NCBI RefSeq assembly: GCF_001447995.1
Contig: NZ_LDPE01000006.1
Span: 62,001-126,000, forward strand
Reading direction: 5' to 3'
From: Maribacter dokdonensis DSW-8
GTDB lineage: Bacteria; Bacteroidota; Bacteroidia; Flavobacteriales; Flavobacteriaceae
DNA: 64,000 nt
Below the pieces are notes generated by a model that was not told where the DNA came from, searched no databases, and saw only the letters and a program-made list of their open reading frames with translations. A program made the translations under genes and the position numbers. Below, piece after piece: positions 44,491 to 53,204 of the stretch (its first letter is position 1; the number at the start of each line of letters is the position of its first letter).

Positions 44491-44495
44491 CTTTG
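44467..44495 (+). promoter_or_regulatory. Putative promoter of the M48 gene (TTG-N18-TAACTTTG)
   Basis: TTG at 44467-44469 and the exact TAnnTTTG match TAACTTTG at 44488-44495, 18 bases apart. The -7 box starts on the TAA stop codon of the GH31 gene. Predicted start near 44500, 29 bases before the ATG. Confidence 0.45.
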
Positions 44496-44528
44496 TAGTT
44501 TTCTACCATTAACTAAAATGAACAAAAA

Positions 44529-45338
44529 ATGAAAAAACTAGTATTAATAATATTCGTCTTTATAGGCGTTTCGGCTTGTAAGGTTAATCCCTTTACTGGT
44601 CAAAAAACATTGAATTTTTACCCAAATAGTCAAGTATTTCCATCTGCATTTGCACAGTATGACCAATTTCTAACGGAAAATAAGGTGGTTACAGGTACTG
44701 CAGATGCGCAAATGATTACTAGGGTTGGTCAGCGAATTTCTTCGGCTGCTGAACGTTGGTTAACGGCTAATGGGCATCCAGGTTATTTAAAGGACTATGC
44801 TTGGGAATATAATTTGGTAAATGACGAAACGGTAAACGCTTGGTGCATGCCAGGTGGTAAAATTGTTTTCTATACGGGTATATTGCCCATAACACAAACA
44901 GAGACCGGTGTAGCTGTAGTTATGGGGCACGAAGTTGCCCATGCCTTGGCAGATCATGGAGCACAGCGTATGAGTGCAGGTACATTACAACAGTTAGGTG
45001 CCGTAGCAGGTAATGTTGCAATTAAAAATCAGCAAACTTTAGGTATTTTCAATCAGGCATATGGTGTAGGTACCCAGTATTTAGGTATGCTGCCTTTTAG
45101 TAGAAGTCATGAGACAGAGGCAGATAGAATTGGCTTGCAGATTATGGCAATAGCAGGTTACGACCCTTATGAAGCTGCGGAATTATGGAAAAGAATGAAA
45201 GCGAACAGTGGTGGAGAGGCACCGCCAGAATTTATGAGCACGCACCCATCTAACGATACCAGAATAAATAATCTTACAGCTTGGGCGCCAGATGCCGCTG
45301 CAGAAGCCGCAAAATTTGGGGTAACAAATTTTAAGTAA
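44529..45338 (+). CDS. M48-family metalloprotease lipoprotein
   Basis: A 269-residue zinc protease of the LoiP/Oma1-like M48B group. Lipoprotein signal with Cys17 (GVSACKVNPFTGQK; the NPFTG after the Cys is typical). HEVAH at residues 134-138 gives two zinc ligands and the catalytic Glu; the third ligand is Glu197 in RSHETEADRIG. FMSTHPSNDTRI is also conserved. Members degrade misfolded envelope proteins. It has its own promoter and terminator candidates, so it is probably independent of the glucan genes. Confidence 0.95.
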   Translation: MKKLVLIIFVFIGVSACKVNPFTGQKTLNFYPNSQVFPSAFAQYDQFLTENKVVTGTADAQMITRVGQRISSAAERWLTANGHPGYLKDYAWEYNLVNDETVNAWCMPGGKIVFYTGILPITQTETGVAVVMGHEVAHALADHGAQRMSAGTLQQLGAVAGNVAIKNQQTLGIFNQAYGVGTQYLGMLPFSRSHETEADRIGLQIMAIAGYDPYEAAELWKRMKANSGGEAPPEFMSTHPSNDTRINNLTAWAPDAAAEAAKFGVTNFK

Positions 45339-45361
45339 AACTTTAAGGATTATTGTATATT

Positions 45362-45396
45362 GAAGCCGTTCAGAAATGATCGGCTTTTATTTTTAT
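45362..45396 (+). terminator. Rho-independent terminator of the M48 gene
   Basis: AAGCCG pairs with CGGCTT around a 12-base loop, followed by a T-rich run. It lies 24 bases after the M48 stop and directly before the ATG of the next gene at 45399, which argues against the upstream TTG start at 45360 for that gene. Confidence 0.7.
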
Positions 45397-45398
45397 AT

Positions 45399-46730
45399 AT
45401 GGGGAAGACACTAGTTTTAAAAGGAAGTAAGAAATTATTGAACGCTTGGGCCTTTTATGATTGGGCAAATTCCGTTTACAGTTTGGTAATTTCGTCGGCA
45501 GTTTTTCCAATATTTTATGGCGCACTTTTTAGAATTGCCGGTATTGAAAAGGTGACCATTTTTGGTGGGGAAATAGCAAGAGCACCATTAATAAGTTACA
45601 CAACATCTTTAGCCTTTGTTTTTATAGCCATCATAACACCGTTAATTTCAGGCGTTGCGGATTATTTGGGGAACAAGAAGGTTTTCATGAAATTCTTCTG
45701 CTACTTAGGAGGGTTGTCATGTATTGGTTTATACTGGTTTTCATTGGAAAATATATACTTTGGGTTAGTATGCTACTTTTTTGGCCTTGTAGGGTTTTGG
45801 GTGAGTTTTGCCATTAACAACTCCTACCTACCGGACGTTGCTTTTCCAAAACAGCAAGATGCAATTAGCGCAAAAGGATTTACACTAGGGTATATAGGAA
45901 GTGTGGTGCTTTTGGTTTTTAATTTGGCTATGGTCATGAAACCTGATTTATTTGGAATAACCACAGATGAATCTGGTGCGGCCGAAATTAAGGCCATGAA
46001 ATATTCTTTTGTAACCGTTGGTATATGGTGGATACTTTTTGCACAGTACAGCTTCTACTATTTGCCAAAAGGCTACAAAAAAGAGGGGGAGCGCACCAAC
46101 ATTGTTTTAAATGGTTTTAAAGAGTTGAAGCAAGTGTGGCATCAGTTAGGGGATCAGGTGAGGTTAAAAAGGTATCTAGGTGCATTTTTTGTCTATAGCA
46201 TGGCAGTGCAAACTGTGATGTTGATAGCAACTTATTTTGGGGAAGAAGAAATTGCTTGGGGTACGGATTCTGAAAGAACTACGGGGCTTATCATTAGTAT
46301 ATTGGTTATTCAATTGGTCGCAATTTTAGGGGCTACGGTTACCGCAAGTGCGTCAGAAAAATTTGGTAACATAAAAACATTGATCGTGGTAAATGCCCTT
46401 TGGGTAGCCATCTGTATTTATGCCTATTTTGTAATTACGCCTACGGACTTTTATATTGCCGCTGGTTGTGTTGGGTTGGTTATGGGTGGTATACAGGCGC
46501 TTTCTAGGTCTACCTATTCTAAGTTTTTGCCAGATACTACAGATACCACATCTTTTTTCAGTTTTTATGATGTTGCGGAAAAGATTGGAATTATAATAGG
46601 AACATTTTTATATGGGGCAATAGCTCAGAGAACGGGTAGTATGAGAAGTTCTATAATCTTTTTGGGCGTATTTTTTCTGATCGGCATGATATTGCTTGTG
46701 AGAGTACGCGAAACAAAAAAGCCCCTTTAA
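45399..46730 (+). CDS. MFS transporter, UMF1 (Atg22-like) family
   Basis: A 443-residue permease with about 12 membrane segments. The N-terminal NAWAFYDWANSVYSLVISSA is the hallmark of the UMF1/Atg22-like branch of the major facilitator superfamily; later DKTTSFFSFYD-like DTTDTTSFFSFYDVAEKIG is also typical. Some relatives export amino acids, but the substrate here is unknown. I start it at the ATG at 45399 (MGKTLVLKGSKK): the longer frame from TTG at 45360 would translate through the terminator hairpin of the preceding gene. The 3' end of this gene contains the terminator of the convergent DUF2807 gene. Confidence 0.92.
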   Translation: MGKTLVLKGSKKLLNAWAFYDWANSVYSLVISSAVFPIFYGALFRIAGIEKVTIFGGEIARAPLISYTTSLAFVFIAIITPLISGVADYLGNKKVFMKFFCYLGGLSCIGLYWFSLENIYFGLVCYFFGLVGFWVSFAINNSYLPDVAFPKQQDAISAKGFTLGYIGSVVLLVFNLAMVMKPDLFGITTDESGAAEIKAMKYSFVTVGIWWILFAQYSFYYLPKGYKKEGERTNIVLNGFKELKQVWHQLGDQVRLKRYLGAFFVYSMAVQTVMLIATYFGEEEIAWGTDSERTTGLIISILVIQLVAILGATVTASASEKFGNIKTLIVVNALWVAICIYAYFVITPTDFYIAAGCVGLVMGGIQALSRSTYSKFLPDTTDTTSFFSFYDVAEKIGIIIGTFLYGAIAQRTGSMRSSIIFLGVFFLIGMILLVRVRETKKPL

Positions 46731-46740
46731 AAAGAGGCTC
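46715..46740 (-). terminator. Terminator of the DUF2807 gene, inside the MFS 3' end
   Basis: On the minus strand AGCCTCTTT pairs with AAAGGGGCT (one mismatch) and is followed by T6. On the plus strand there is no T run, so it serves the minus-strand operon while lying across the last codons of the MFS gene. Confidence 0.65.
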
Positions 46741-46777
46741 AGTTGAATTGATTGTTCGCTATTTTGATCTTATGCTT

Positions 46778-47512
46778 TTATCCTTTTGAAATGTCGCCAG
46801 AACCAGAAGTTTTTGTGTTTACTTTTTCAGGATTTCCTCTATAGGAAATATCCCCAGAACCAGATACCCTTGCTTTTAAAGACTTATTTGCGGTAACTTG
46901 TATATCTGCTGAACCGGATATTGTTGCGTCAACATTATCAGCTTCTAGGTCATATGCTTCAATATCTCCACTACCTGAGATTGTAGCTTCAAAATTGGTG
47001 GTGTCACCGCTTAAAGTAATATCTCCTGAACCCGACATTGAGGCAGATATATTTTGAACATCAAGGTCTAAAGTAATATCACCTGATCCTGACATTGCTG
47101 TTTTGAAATCATCAGTTTTGATTTTTGTTTTGCCAACAATATCACCTGATCCTGACATAGAAACAGAACTTATAGATTCAACGGGTACGGTAATATGAAT
47201 TCCAGATTTCCAATTGCTCGTTTTTAGATTAACACCCTTTTCCGTCTTGATCACCAGTTTGCCGTCTTTGACTTCGGTAATTATGTACTCCAATAGGTTT
47301 TCTTCACCTGTTAAGGTTATTTCACCTTCGTTGCCAGATACCAAATCAACATCGAACCAGCCCGATACGGCTACACCGTCATAATCCCCTGTATTTCTCT
47401 CAATGGTAACATTGTTACCATTTCCTTTAATAGTCTTTCCCCATTGCGCTGAACAAGATAGGGAGATTAACCCTGCACATACTAATACACTTAATTTTCT
47501 CATGATATTCAT
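46778..47512 (-). CDS. DUF2807 (head GIN domain) protein with SGSGDI repeats
   Basis: A 244-residue exported protein. An alternative start three codons in (MRKLSVLV, ATG at 47503) also begins the signal peptide; the region ends SLSCSAQ, so it is either a lipoprotein at that Cys or cleaved after SAQ. The mature protein is a DUF2807 putative adhesin: from about residue 115 the motif S(G/A)S(G/A)DI occurs seven times, roughly every 20 residues, as expected for coils of a parallel beta-helix. Family members are called putative auto-transporter adhesins but no activity is proven. It follows a DUF4097 gene by 15 bases and is the last gene of the sigma-factor operon. Confidence 0.9.
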   Translation of the reverse strand: MNIMRKLSVLVCAGLISLSCSAQWGKTIKGNGNNVTIERNTGDYDGVAVSGWFDVDLVSGNEGEITLTGEENLLEYIITEVKDGKLVIKTEKGVNLKTSNWKSGIHITVPVESISSVSMSGSGDIVGKTKIKTDDFKTAMSGSGDITLDLDVQNISASMSGSGDITLSGDTTNFEATISGSGDIEAYDLEADNVDATISGSADIQVTANKSLKARVSGSGDISYRGNPEKVNTKTSGSGDISKG

Positions 47513-47527
47513 TTTTAATTGATTGAT

Positions 47528-48622
47528 TTATTTTTTGCTAAAACTTATGCCGCCATAGTCGCTTGTAAGTATAATTTTGTTGCCACTGCCTTTAGAGCCA
47601 TAAAATCCTTCATAGTGTTTGTCAGATGATTTTTCTATGCTAATGTTAATAGTGAAGTCATCTTTGCCACTTACACCGGCATAACTGGTAGAAATATCGA
47701 AATCAAAATGATAGGCACTGTTGTATCCAATTTTAACTCCGGTATAATCCGTTCTAATTTCTACATCGCCAGCGTCTGCAGCAAGTTCATCTATTCTAAT
47801 GGAGCCATAGTCGGCTGTTATAGATACATCTCCATGAACGACGCCTAGTTTTACTGTGATGTAATCACCATTGCCATCTATGCTTTGTAGTTCTTCAATG
47901 TCCATATTGCCATAGTCACTGGTATAATCTAAATTGCCCATTTTGCCTATACTTGCATTAGTGTAATCAGCATTGATATGAAGGTCGCCGGCTTTCTCAA
48001 TAGTAAAGCCCGAGTAATCTGCTCTAATTTCACCACTGTTGATAAAACCAATAGTGGATTTTGAAGTATAGTCAAAATTTAAACGGTTGTTACGGCCTCT
48101 AAGCTCACCAAGTTCAAGTCTGCCATAGTCACAGTTTATTTTGGCGTGCCCGTCTATTCTGTCCAAAATTATATTGCCATAATCATTACTGAGGTCAACA
48201 TTGTTTTTAACGGGCACCTTAATGGTGTAATTGATCTGCATATTAACGTTGTTGTTATTACCCCAGCTCCATCCCCAGCCATTGTTATTTTTGTTGAAAA
48301 TGGTTTTGGCGTAAACTCTTTCGTTATTGGCTTCAAAATCAACTGAAATTTCATCTAATTTTTTTTGGACCTTGTCTTCATTGTTGCCATTGGTCTTAAT
48401 GTGAACTTCAATTACTACTCTATTTTCATTCCAAGAAGTTATATTTAAGTTGCCATAAGAATTGTCTATTTTTAGCAACGCGTTGGTACTTACGTTAAAC
48501 TCTTTTTTAATGGTCTTTTCTTTGGTATGCTTACCATCAAAAGAAGTGTCATTAGCGAAGACTACTGTTGAGAAAGCCAAAAATAATAGCCAAGTATATT
48601 TATATAGTAAAGTTTTCATCAT
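47528..48622 (-). CDS. DUF4097-like beta-repeat protein with a DY(G/T/S) ladder
   Basis: A 364-residue exported protein (signal peptide ending near TVVFAND). I start it at MMKTLLYKY (48622) because that begins the signal peptide; the longer frame to 48652 only adds ten residues that overlap the anti-sigma gene further. The mature part repeats a strand pair with Asp-Tyr followed by Gly, Thr or Ser (SNDYGNI, NCDYGRL, RADYSGF, NADYTNA, TSDYGNM, TADYGSI, RTDYTGV, TSDYGGI) about every 20 residues. This fits the DUF4097 fold, a beta-helix or prism related to DUF2807. It lies between the sigma/anti-sigma genes and the DUF2807 gene and is probably a surface or periplasmic component of the same response. 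Confidence 0.87.
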   Translation of the reverse strand: MMKTLLYKYTWLLFLAFSTVVFANDTSFDGKHTKEKTIKKEFNVSTNALLKIDNSYGNLNITSWNENRVVIEVHIKTNGNNEDKVQKKLDEISVDFEANNERVYAKTIFNKNNNGWGWSWGNNNNVNMQINYTIKVPVKNNVDLSNDYGNIILDRIDGHAKINCDYGRLELGELRGRNNRLNFDYTSKSTIGFINSGEIRADYSGFTIEKAGDLHINADYTNASIGKMGNLDYTSDYGNMDIEELQSIDGNGDYITVKLGVVHGDVSITADYGSIRIDELAADAGDVEIRTDYTGVKIGYNSAYHFDFDISTSYAGVSGKDDFTINISIEKSSDKHYEGFYGSKGSGNKIILTSDYGGISFSKK

Positions 48623-49163
48623 GTGATTTTTTAATTGATTTAATATTTTCAATTTGAATCATAACCTCGTTTAAAAGATCGATTCTGGTTTGGAAATTGG
48701 TAATCATGGCACTTAAAATTAACTTGCTGTTACCTCCGTTTAAAAGGTCTTGCTCCATTTTGGTATAGTTCAGCTGAAGCTTTTTTAGTTGGACCATGGT
48801 GTCATTAATAATTTTTTCTGTTTCGGGTGATTTTTCTGAATTCAGTTCTTTTACCTGCTCTTCGATTAAATTCGCAAAATAGAATTGCGTTTTTGATGCT
48901 TCTGGCGAAATCTCGGCAACTTTTTCTTCAATACTTGATGCTGTGTTGAATTGGGATAATCCAACCGTTAATAAAATGGCAAATGATGCTGCGACCGATA
49001 GAAAAAGTAACCAACTGTTCTTTTTCTTGGGTGTAAGTGTAGCCACGCCTTTAGACTCGTTCAGTTTTTCTAAGAATCGCTGTTCGTGCCCGCTGGCGGG
49101 TTCGGCATAATCCAATTTGTCATGTAGCTTTATAAAAAGCTCGTCAATAGTATCTTTCTTCAT
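48600..49163 (-). CDS. Putative anti-sigma factor, single-pass membrane protein
   Basis: A 187-residue protein with a cytoplasmic N terminus (about 1-45, MKKDTIDELFIKLHDKLDYA, EQRFLEKL), one membrane segment (about 49-67, LLFLSVAASFAILLTVGLS) and a periplasmic helical domain. The start codon overlaps the stop of the ECF sigma gene by one base (TAATG), the usual coupling of sigma and anti-sigma genes. I see no classical zinc motif. Role inferred from layout and position. Confidence 0.82.
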   Translation of the reverse strand: MKKDTIDELFIKLHDKLDYAEPASGHEQRFLEKLNESKGVATLTPKKKNSWLLFLSVAASFAILLTVGLSQFNTASSIEEKVAEISPEASKTQFYFANLIEEQVKELNSEKSPETEKIINDTMVQLKKLQLNYTKMEQDLLNGGNSKLILSAMITNFQTRIDLLNEVMIQIENIKSIKKSHDENFTI

Positions 49164-49717
49164 TAGACTGCGAGTGTTAGTTTTTTCCTTAAACTTTCTT
49201 TTGCTCTAGAAACAGTAGTTCTGCAATTGGCATAACTAATGTTCATGATTTCACTAATTTCATCATAATCAAATCCTTCAATTAGATGTAAGGTCAAAGA
49301 AATTCTGTAGTTGTCTTTTAAATCTTTCATGGTTTCCATCACTTTTTGAGCCTTTAGTTCTGTAAACACATGGTCAGATGCAATTCCGTCATTATCTTCG
49401 ACCCTGTACAATACCTCATCTAAAGCAACTTCGTTCTTTTTTTGTTGCTTTCTATATTGATGTATACTGTTATTAATAACAATACGCTTTAACCAGGATC
49501 CAAAAGTTACTTCCCCTTTAAAAGTATGCAGTTTCGTAAATGCGCTTAAAAACGATTCTTGCATAATGTCTTCTGCTTGGGCAGAGTCTTTTACGATTCT
49601 GAGTGATGTATTGTACATAGCCTTGTAATACCTGTTGTACACTTCTAGCTGTGCACTTTGTTTACCGGCTAAGCACAATTGCACTAGCTCATCAATATGT
49701 TCTCTTTGTTGGCTCAA
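49163..49717 (-). CDS. ECF-type RNA polymerase sigma factor
   Basis: A 184-residue sigma factor with region 2 (AEDIMQESFLSAFTKLHTFK, then FGSWLKRIVINNSIHQYRK) and region 4 helix-turn-helix (LIEGFDYDEISEIMNISYAN, CRTTVSRAKESLRKKL). It heads a minus-strand operon: sigma, single-pass membrane protein, DUF4097 and DUF2807 proteins. In such arrangements the sigma factor normally activates its own operon. It belongs to a different subgroup from the ECF factor at 28713-29207. Confidence 0.94.
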   Translation of the reverse strand: MSQQREHIDELVQLCLAGKQSAQLEVYNRYYKAMYNTSLRIVKDSAQAEDIMQESFLSAFTKLHTFKGEVTFGSWLKRIVINNSIHQYRKQQKKNEVALDEVLYRVEDNDGIASDHVFTELKAQKVMETMKDLKDNYRISLTLHLIEGFDYDEISEIMNISYANCRTTVSRAKESLRKKLTLAV

Positions 49718-49940
49718 AAAGTGATTGGTTTATTGAAAGATGAACCAAAATACAGTTTGTTACAGTTTGATGGAAATAAATTTTAATTATTCCATAAGCA
49801 ATAGTTGGGTATTTATTGAAATGATTTATTTCAGTTGGCACAAGAATTGAATTAGATAATAGCAAATGAAAGTGCAAAAAGCCGTATTTAACTGATTTTC
49901 ATTGTTTTTACGGCAATTATGTATAATTTATAAAAACTAA

Positions 49941-49964
49941 ATTCTGTTAATTTAATGACAGAAT
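49941..49964. promoter_or_regulatory. Inverted repeat ATTCTGT-N10-ACAGAAT before lon
   Basis: Perfect seven-base arms separated by ten bases (one helical turn between arm starts is close to 17), ending nine bases before the lon ATG. The position suits an operator or a leader hairpin that would hide the start region. No T tract, so not a terminator. Confidence 0.4.
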
Positions 49965-49973
49965 GACCGATAT

Positions 49974-52430
49974 ATGAGTATGGGAGATTCTAAATTTTCA
50001 AATTTTGACAATATGTCCTTACAAGGAATAGACCAAGATTCTGAGCTAATTCCATTATTGACTCCAGAAGATGAGGAGCAAATGAATAGTGAAACCTTGC
50101 CAGAGACCTTGCCTATATTGCCTTTAAGGAATACAGTACTCTTTCCTGGTGTAGTAATTCCTATTACGGCGGGTAGAGATAAAAGTATTCACTTAATTAA
50201 GGATGCCAACAACGGCTCAAAAGTAATAGGTGTAGTTTCCCAAAAAGATGAGGAAACGGAAAATCCTGATGTAAAGGATATAAATACCTTGGGTACGGTA
50301 GCCAAAATTTTACGTGTGCTACAAATGCCAGATGGTAATACCACCGTAATCATTCAAGGTAAAAAGCGTTTTGAGATTGCCGAAGTCTTAACTAAGAAGC
50401 CTTATATAACAGCTACAGTTAGAGAAACCGCAGAAGTAAGACCGGAAAAGAACGATAAGCAGTTTTTGGCAATTATAGAGTCTATTAAAGAATTGGCTTT
50501 AAAAATTATAAGGGATAATCCTAATATTCCTAGCGAAGCATCTTTTGCTATTAAAAACATTCAAAGTGATTCTTTCTTAATAAACTTTGTTTCGTCCAAT
50601 CTTAATTTGGATGTAAAGGCGAAACAAGAGTTGTTGGAAATAGGCAGTCTGCAAGAGAGAGCGTTGGCAACATTGAAATATATGAATGTTGAAATGCAAA
50701 AGCTTGAACTTAAGAATGATATTCAATCAAAAGTTAGAAATGATCTAGATCAGCAACAGCGAGAATATTTCTTGCACCAGCAAATGAAGACCATTCAAGA
50801 AGAATTGGGCGGAGTTTCTTATGATGAGGAACTAGAAGAGATGAAGGAGAAGTCCAAGAAAAAGAAATGGGGCAAGAAAGAAAGAGAGCATTTTGAAAAG
50901 GAATTGTCGAAAATGAAACGGATGAATCCGCAGGTGGCAGAATATTCTATTCAAAGAAATTATTTGGACCTGCTATTGGATTTGCCTTGGAAAGAATATT
51001 CTAAAGATAAGTTCGATTTAAAAAGAGCAGAAAGAATTCTTGATCGTGACCATTATGGTTTAGAGGATGTAAAGAAAAGAATTGTGGAATATTTAGCGGT
51101 TTTGAAGCTGCGTAATGATATGAAATCACCTATTCTTTGTCTTTATGGACCTCCAGGAGTAGGTAAAACTTCATTAGGTAAATCTATTGCAGAGGCGTTG
51201 GGCAGAGAGTATGTAAGAATGTCATTAGGTGGTTTAAGAGATGAGGCTGAAATTAGAGGTCACCGAAAAACATATATTGGTGCAATGCCGGGTAGAATTA
51301 TTCAGAGCCTAAAAAAGGCGGGTAAATCTAACCCTGTTTTTATCTTAGATGAAATAGATAAGCTATCCAATAGTCACCAAGGTGATCCTTCATCTGCTAT
51401 GTTAGAGGTTTTAGATCCTGAACAGAACAGTGATTTTCATGACAATTTCTTAGAATTGGGTTATGACCTTTCTAAAGTGATGTTTGTTGCTACTGCAAAT
51501 AACTTGGGCAGTATACAACCGGCACTTAGAGATCGTATGGAAATTATCCATGTAAGTGGGTACACTATTGAGGAAAAGGTTGAAATAGCTAAAAAACATT
51601 TATTGCCAAAACAATTGACAGAACATGGTTTAGATGCTAGTCATTTAAAAATTGGCAAACCACAATTAGAAAAAATTGTAGAAGGGTATACAAGGGAATC
51701 TGGAGTACGTTCTTTAGAAAAGCAAATCGCCAAAATGGTACGTTATGCTGCGAAATCTATTGCCACTGAAGAAGATTATGAAGTAAAGGTGAGTAATGAA
51801 GTTATCATAGAGGTTTTGGGTGCGCCAAAAATGGAGCGTGATAAATATGAAAATAATGAAGTGGCAGGTGTTGTTACCGGATTGGCTTGGACCAGTGTTG
51901 GTGGCGATATTTTATTTATAGAATCTATACTTTCAAAAGGTAAGGGAACCATGAGTATTACGGGTAACCTTGGTAAAGTGATGAAAGAATCTGCAACCAT
52001 TGCCATGGAGTATATAAAATCTAATGCTGATCGTTTTGGTATAGATGCTGCGGTATTTGAGAAATATAATGTTCATATTCATGTACCAGAAGGGGCAACA
52101 CCTAAAGATGGTCCAAGTGCAGGTATTACGATGTTGACCTCTTTAGTGTCATTGTTTACGCAAAAACGTATTAAAAAGAGCCTTGCAATGACCGGTGAGA
52201 TCACATTGAGAGGCAAAGTGCTTCCGGTAGGTGGTATAAAGGAAAAGATTCTTGCCGCCAAAAGGGCTAAAATTAAGGAGATTATTCTTTGTGCAGATAA
52301 CGAGCGTGATATTAAGGAAATCAAAGAGTCATATTTAAAAGGGTTAACTTTTCACTATGTAAAGGAAATGTCAGAAGTTATTGATATTGCCATTACAGGG
52401 GTTAAAGTAAAAAACGCAAAGGAGCTATAA
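49974..52430 (+). CDS. lon: ATP-dependent Lon protease
   Basis: An 818-residue Lon, the cytoplasmic ATP-dependent protease for misfolded and regulatory proteins. Order: LON N-terminal substrate domain (about 38-240, [19 protein letters not shown]), coiled region, AAA+ ATPase with Walker [10 protein letters not shown] (about 391-399) and Walker [10 protein letters not shown], and the protease domain with the Ser715-Lys758 dyad ([10 protein letters not shown] and [10 protein letters not shown]). All family motifs are present. The ATG at 49974 leaves a 35-residue acidic extension before the LON domain, which is common in this group. An inverted repeat lies just before the start. cmk follows after 28 bases. 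Confidence 0.97.
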   Translation: MSMGDSKFSNFDNMSLQGIDQDSELIPLLTPEDEEQMNSETLPETLPILPLRNTVLFPGVVIPITAGRDKSIHLIKDANNGSKVIGVVSQKDEETENPDVKDINTLGTVAKILRVLQMPDGNTTVIIQGKKRFEIAEVLTKKPYITATVRETAEVRPEKNDKQFLAIIESIKELALKIIRDNPNIPSEASFAIKNIQSDSFLINFVSSNLNLDVKAKQELLEIGSLQERALATLKYMNVEMQKLELKNDIQSKVRNDLDQQQREYFLHQQMKTIQEELGGVSYDEELEEMKEKSKKKKWGKKEREHFEKELSKMKRMNPQVAEYSIQRNYLDLLLDLPWKEYSKDKFDLKRAERILDRDHYGLEDVKKRIVEYLAVLKLRNDMKSPILCLYGPPGVGKTSLGKSIAEALGREYVRMSLGGLRDEAEIRGHRKTYIGAMPGRIIQSLKKAGKSNPVFILDEIDKLSNSHQGDPSSAMLEVLDPEQNSDFHDNFLELGYDLSKVMFVATANNLGSIQPALRDRMEIIHVSGYTIEEKVEIAKKHLLPKQLTEHGLDASHLKIGKPQLEKIVEGYTRESGVRSLEKQIAKMVRYAAKSIATEEDYEVKVSNEVIIEVLGAPKMERDKYENNEVAGVVTGLAWTSVGGDILFIESILSKGKGTMSITGNLGKVMKESATIAMEYIKSNADRFGIDAAVFEKYNVHIHVPEGATPKDGPSAGITMLTSLVSLFTQKRIKKSLAMTGEITLRGKVLPVGGIKEKILAAKRAKIKEIILCADNERDIKEIKESYLKGLTFHYVKEMSEVIDIAITGVKVKNAKEL

Positions 52431-52445
52431 CTTAGCTTTTCTTTA

Positions 52446-52453
52446 TACTTTTG
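52446..52453 (+). promoter_or_regulatory. TACTTTTG close to the cmk start
   Basis: Exact TAnnTTTG match ending five bases before the cmk ATG. Used as a -7 element it would give a nearly leaderless cmk transcript; otherwise cmk relies on read-through from lon. Confidence 0.25.
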
Positions 52454-52458
52454 ATAGG

Positions 52459-53154
52459 ATGAAAAAAATCACCATTGCAATAGACGGATTTTCCTCAACA
52501 GGTAAAAGTACTTTAGCAAAACAATTAGCTAAAAAGCTGCAATATATTTATGTAGATACGGGTGCCATGTACCGTGCGGTTACTTTGTTTGCTATGAGGG
52601 CAGGTTTGGTAAATGCCGGCAATGTTGATGAAGATACGTTGGAGCAAAAATTAGGTGATATTGATTTGAAGTTTGTATTCAATTCTTATTTGGGTTTTGC
52701 GGAAATGTATTTGAACGGAGAAAATGTAGAAAAGGAAATAAGGACAATGCCGGTTTCCAAGAACGTTAGCCAAGTAGCCGTTTTAGAGGCAGTACGTAAA
52801 AAATTGGTAGCCTTGCAACAAGCAATGGGTGTTGATAAAGGTATTGTTATGGACGGCAGGGATATTGGTACAGTGGTGTTTCCAGATGCGGAACTTAAAA
52901 TCTTCATGACCGCTTCACCTGAAAAGAGAGCTGTAAGAAGGTATAAAGAGTTATTGGATAGGGGAGAGAATGTCGTCTATGAAGATATTTTGGAAAATGT
53001 TCAAAAACGAGATTATATTGACAGTAATAGAGAGATATCTCCTCTAAGAAAAGCTGATGATGCAATTGAGTTCGATAATAGTGACTTAGGACTGGAAGAT
53101 CAGTTTCAAAGAATTTACGAACATTCGCTTCGGGTTATAGAAAAACAAGTATAA
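52459..53154 (+). CDS. cmk: Cytidylate kinase
   Basis: A 231-residue (d)CMP kinase. P-loop IAIDGFSSTGKSTLAKQLAK (residues about 5-24), DTGAMYRAVTL for the CMP-binding domain, MDGRDIGTVVFPDAELKIFM, and the lid ASPEKRAVRRYKEL, then RDYIDSNREISPLRKADDA are all conserved. Cytoplasmic; makes CDP and dCDP for RNA, DNA and lipid synthesis. It sits between lon and, across a LysM gene, rpsA; the cmk-rpsA neighbourhood is widespread in bacteria. Confidence 0.96.
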   Translation: MKKITIAIDGFSSTGKSTLAKQLAKKLQYIYVDTGAMYRAVTLFAMRAGLVNAGNVDEDTLEQKLGDIDLKFVFNSYLGFAEMYLNGENVEKEIRTMPVSKNVSQVAVLEAVRKKLVALQQAMGVDKGIVMDGRDIGTVVFPDAELKIFMTASPEKRAVRRYKELLDRGENVVYEDILENVQKRDYIDSNREISPLRKADDAIEFDNSDLGLEDQFQRIYEHSLRVIEKQV

Positions 53155-53187
53155 AAAAAAGAGGTTAGTTTTGCTAACCTCTTTTTT
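53151..53187 (+). terminator. Bidirectional terminator between cmk and the LysM gene
   Basis: GAGGTTAG pairs with CTAACCTC around TTTTG, with an A8 tract before and T7 after. It lies at the cmk stop and 18 bases from the stop of the convergent LysM gene. Confidence 0.88.
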
Positions 53188-53204
53188 ATTATGTAGTATA
53201 TGTA

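Noticed and set aside
46900..47160. Regular short repeats as a possible CRISPR array
   Set aside because: The repeats are in frame and encode the SGSGDI motif of a DUF2807 protein; spacer-like parts are coding.
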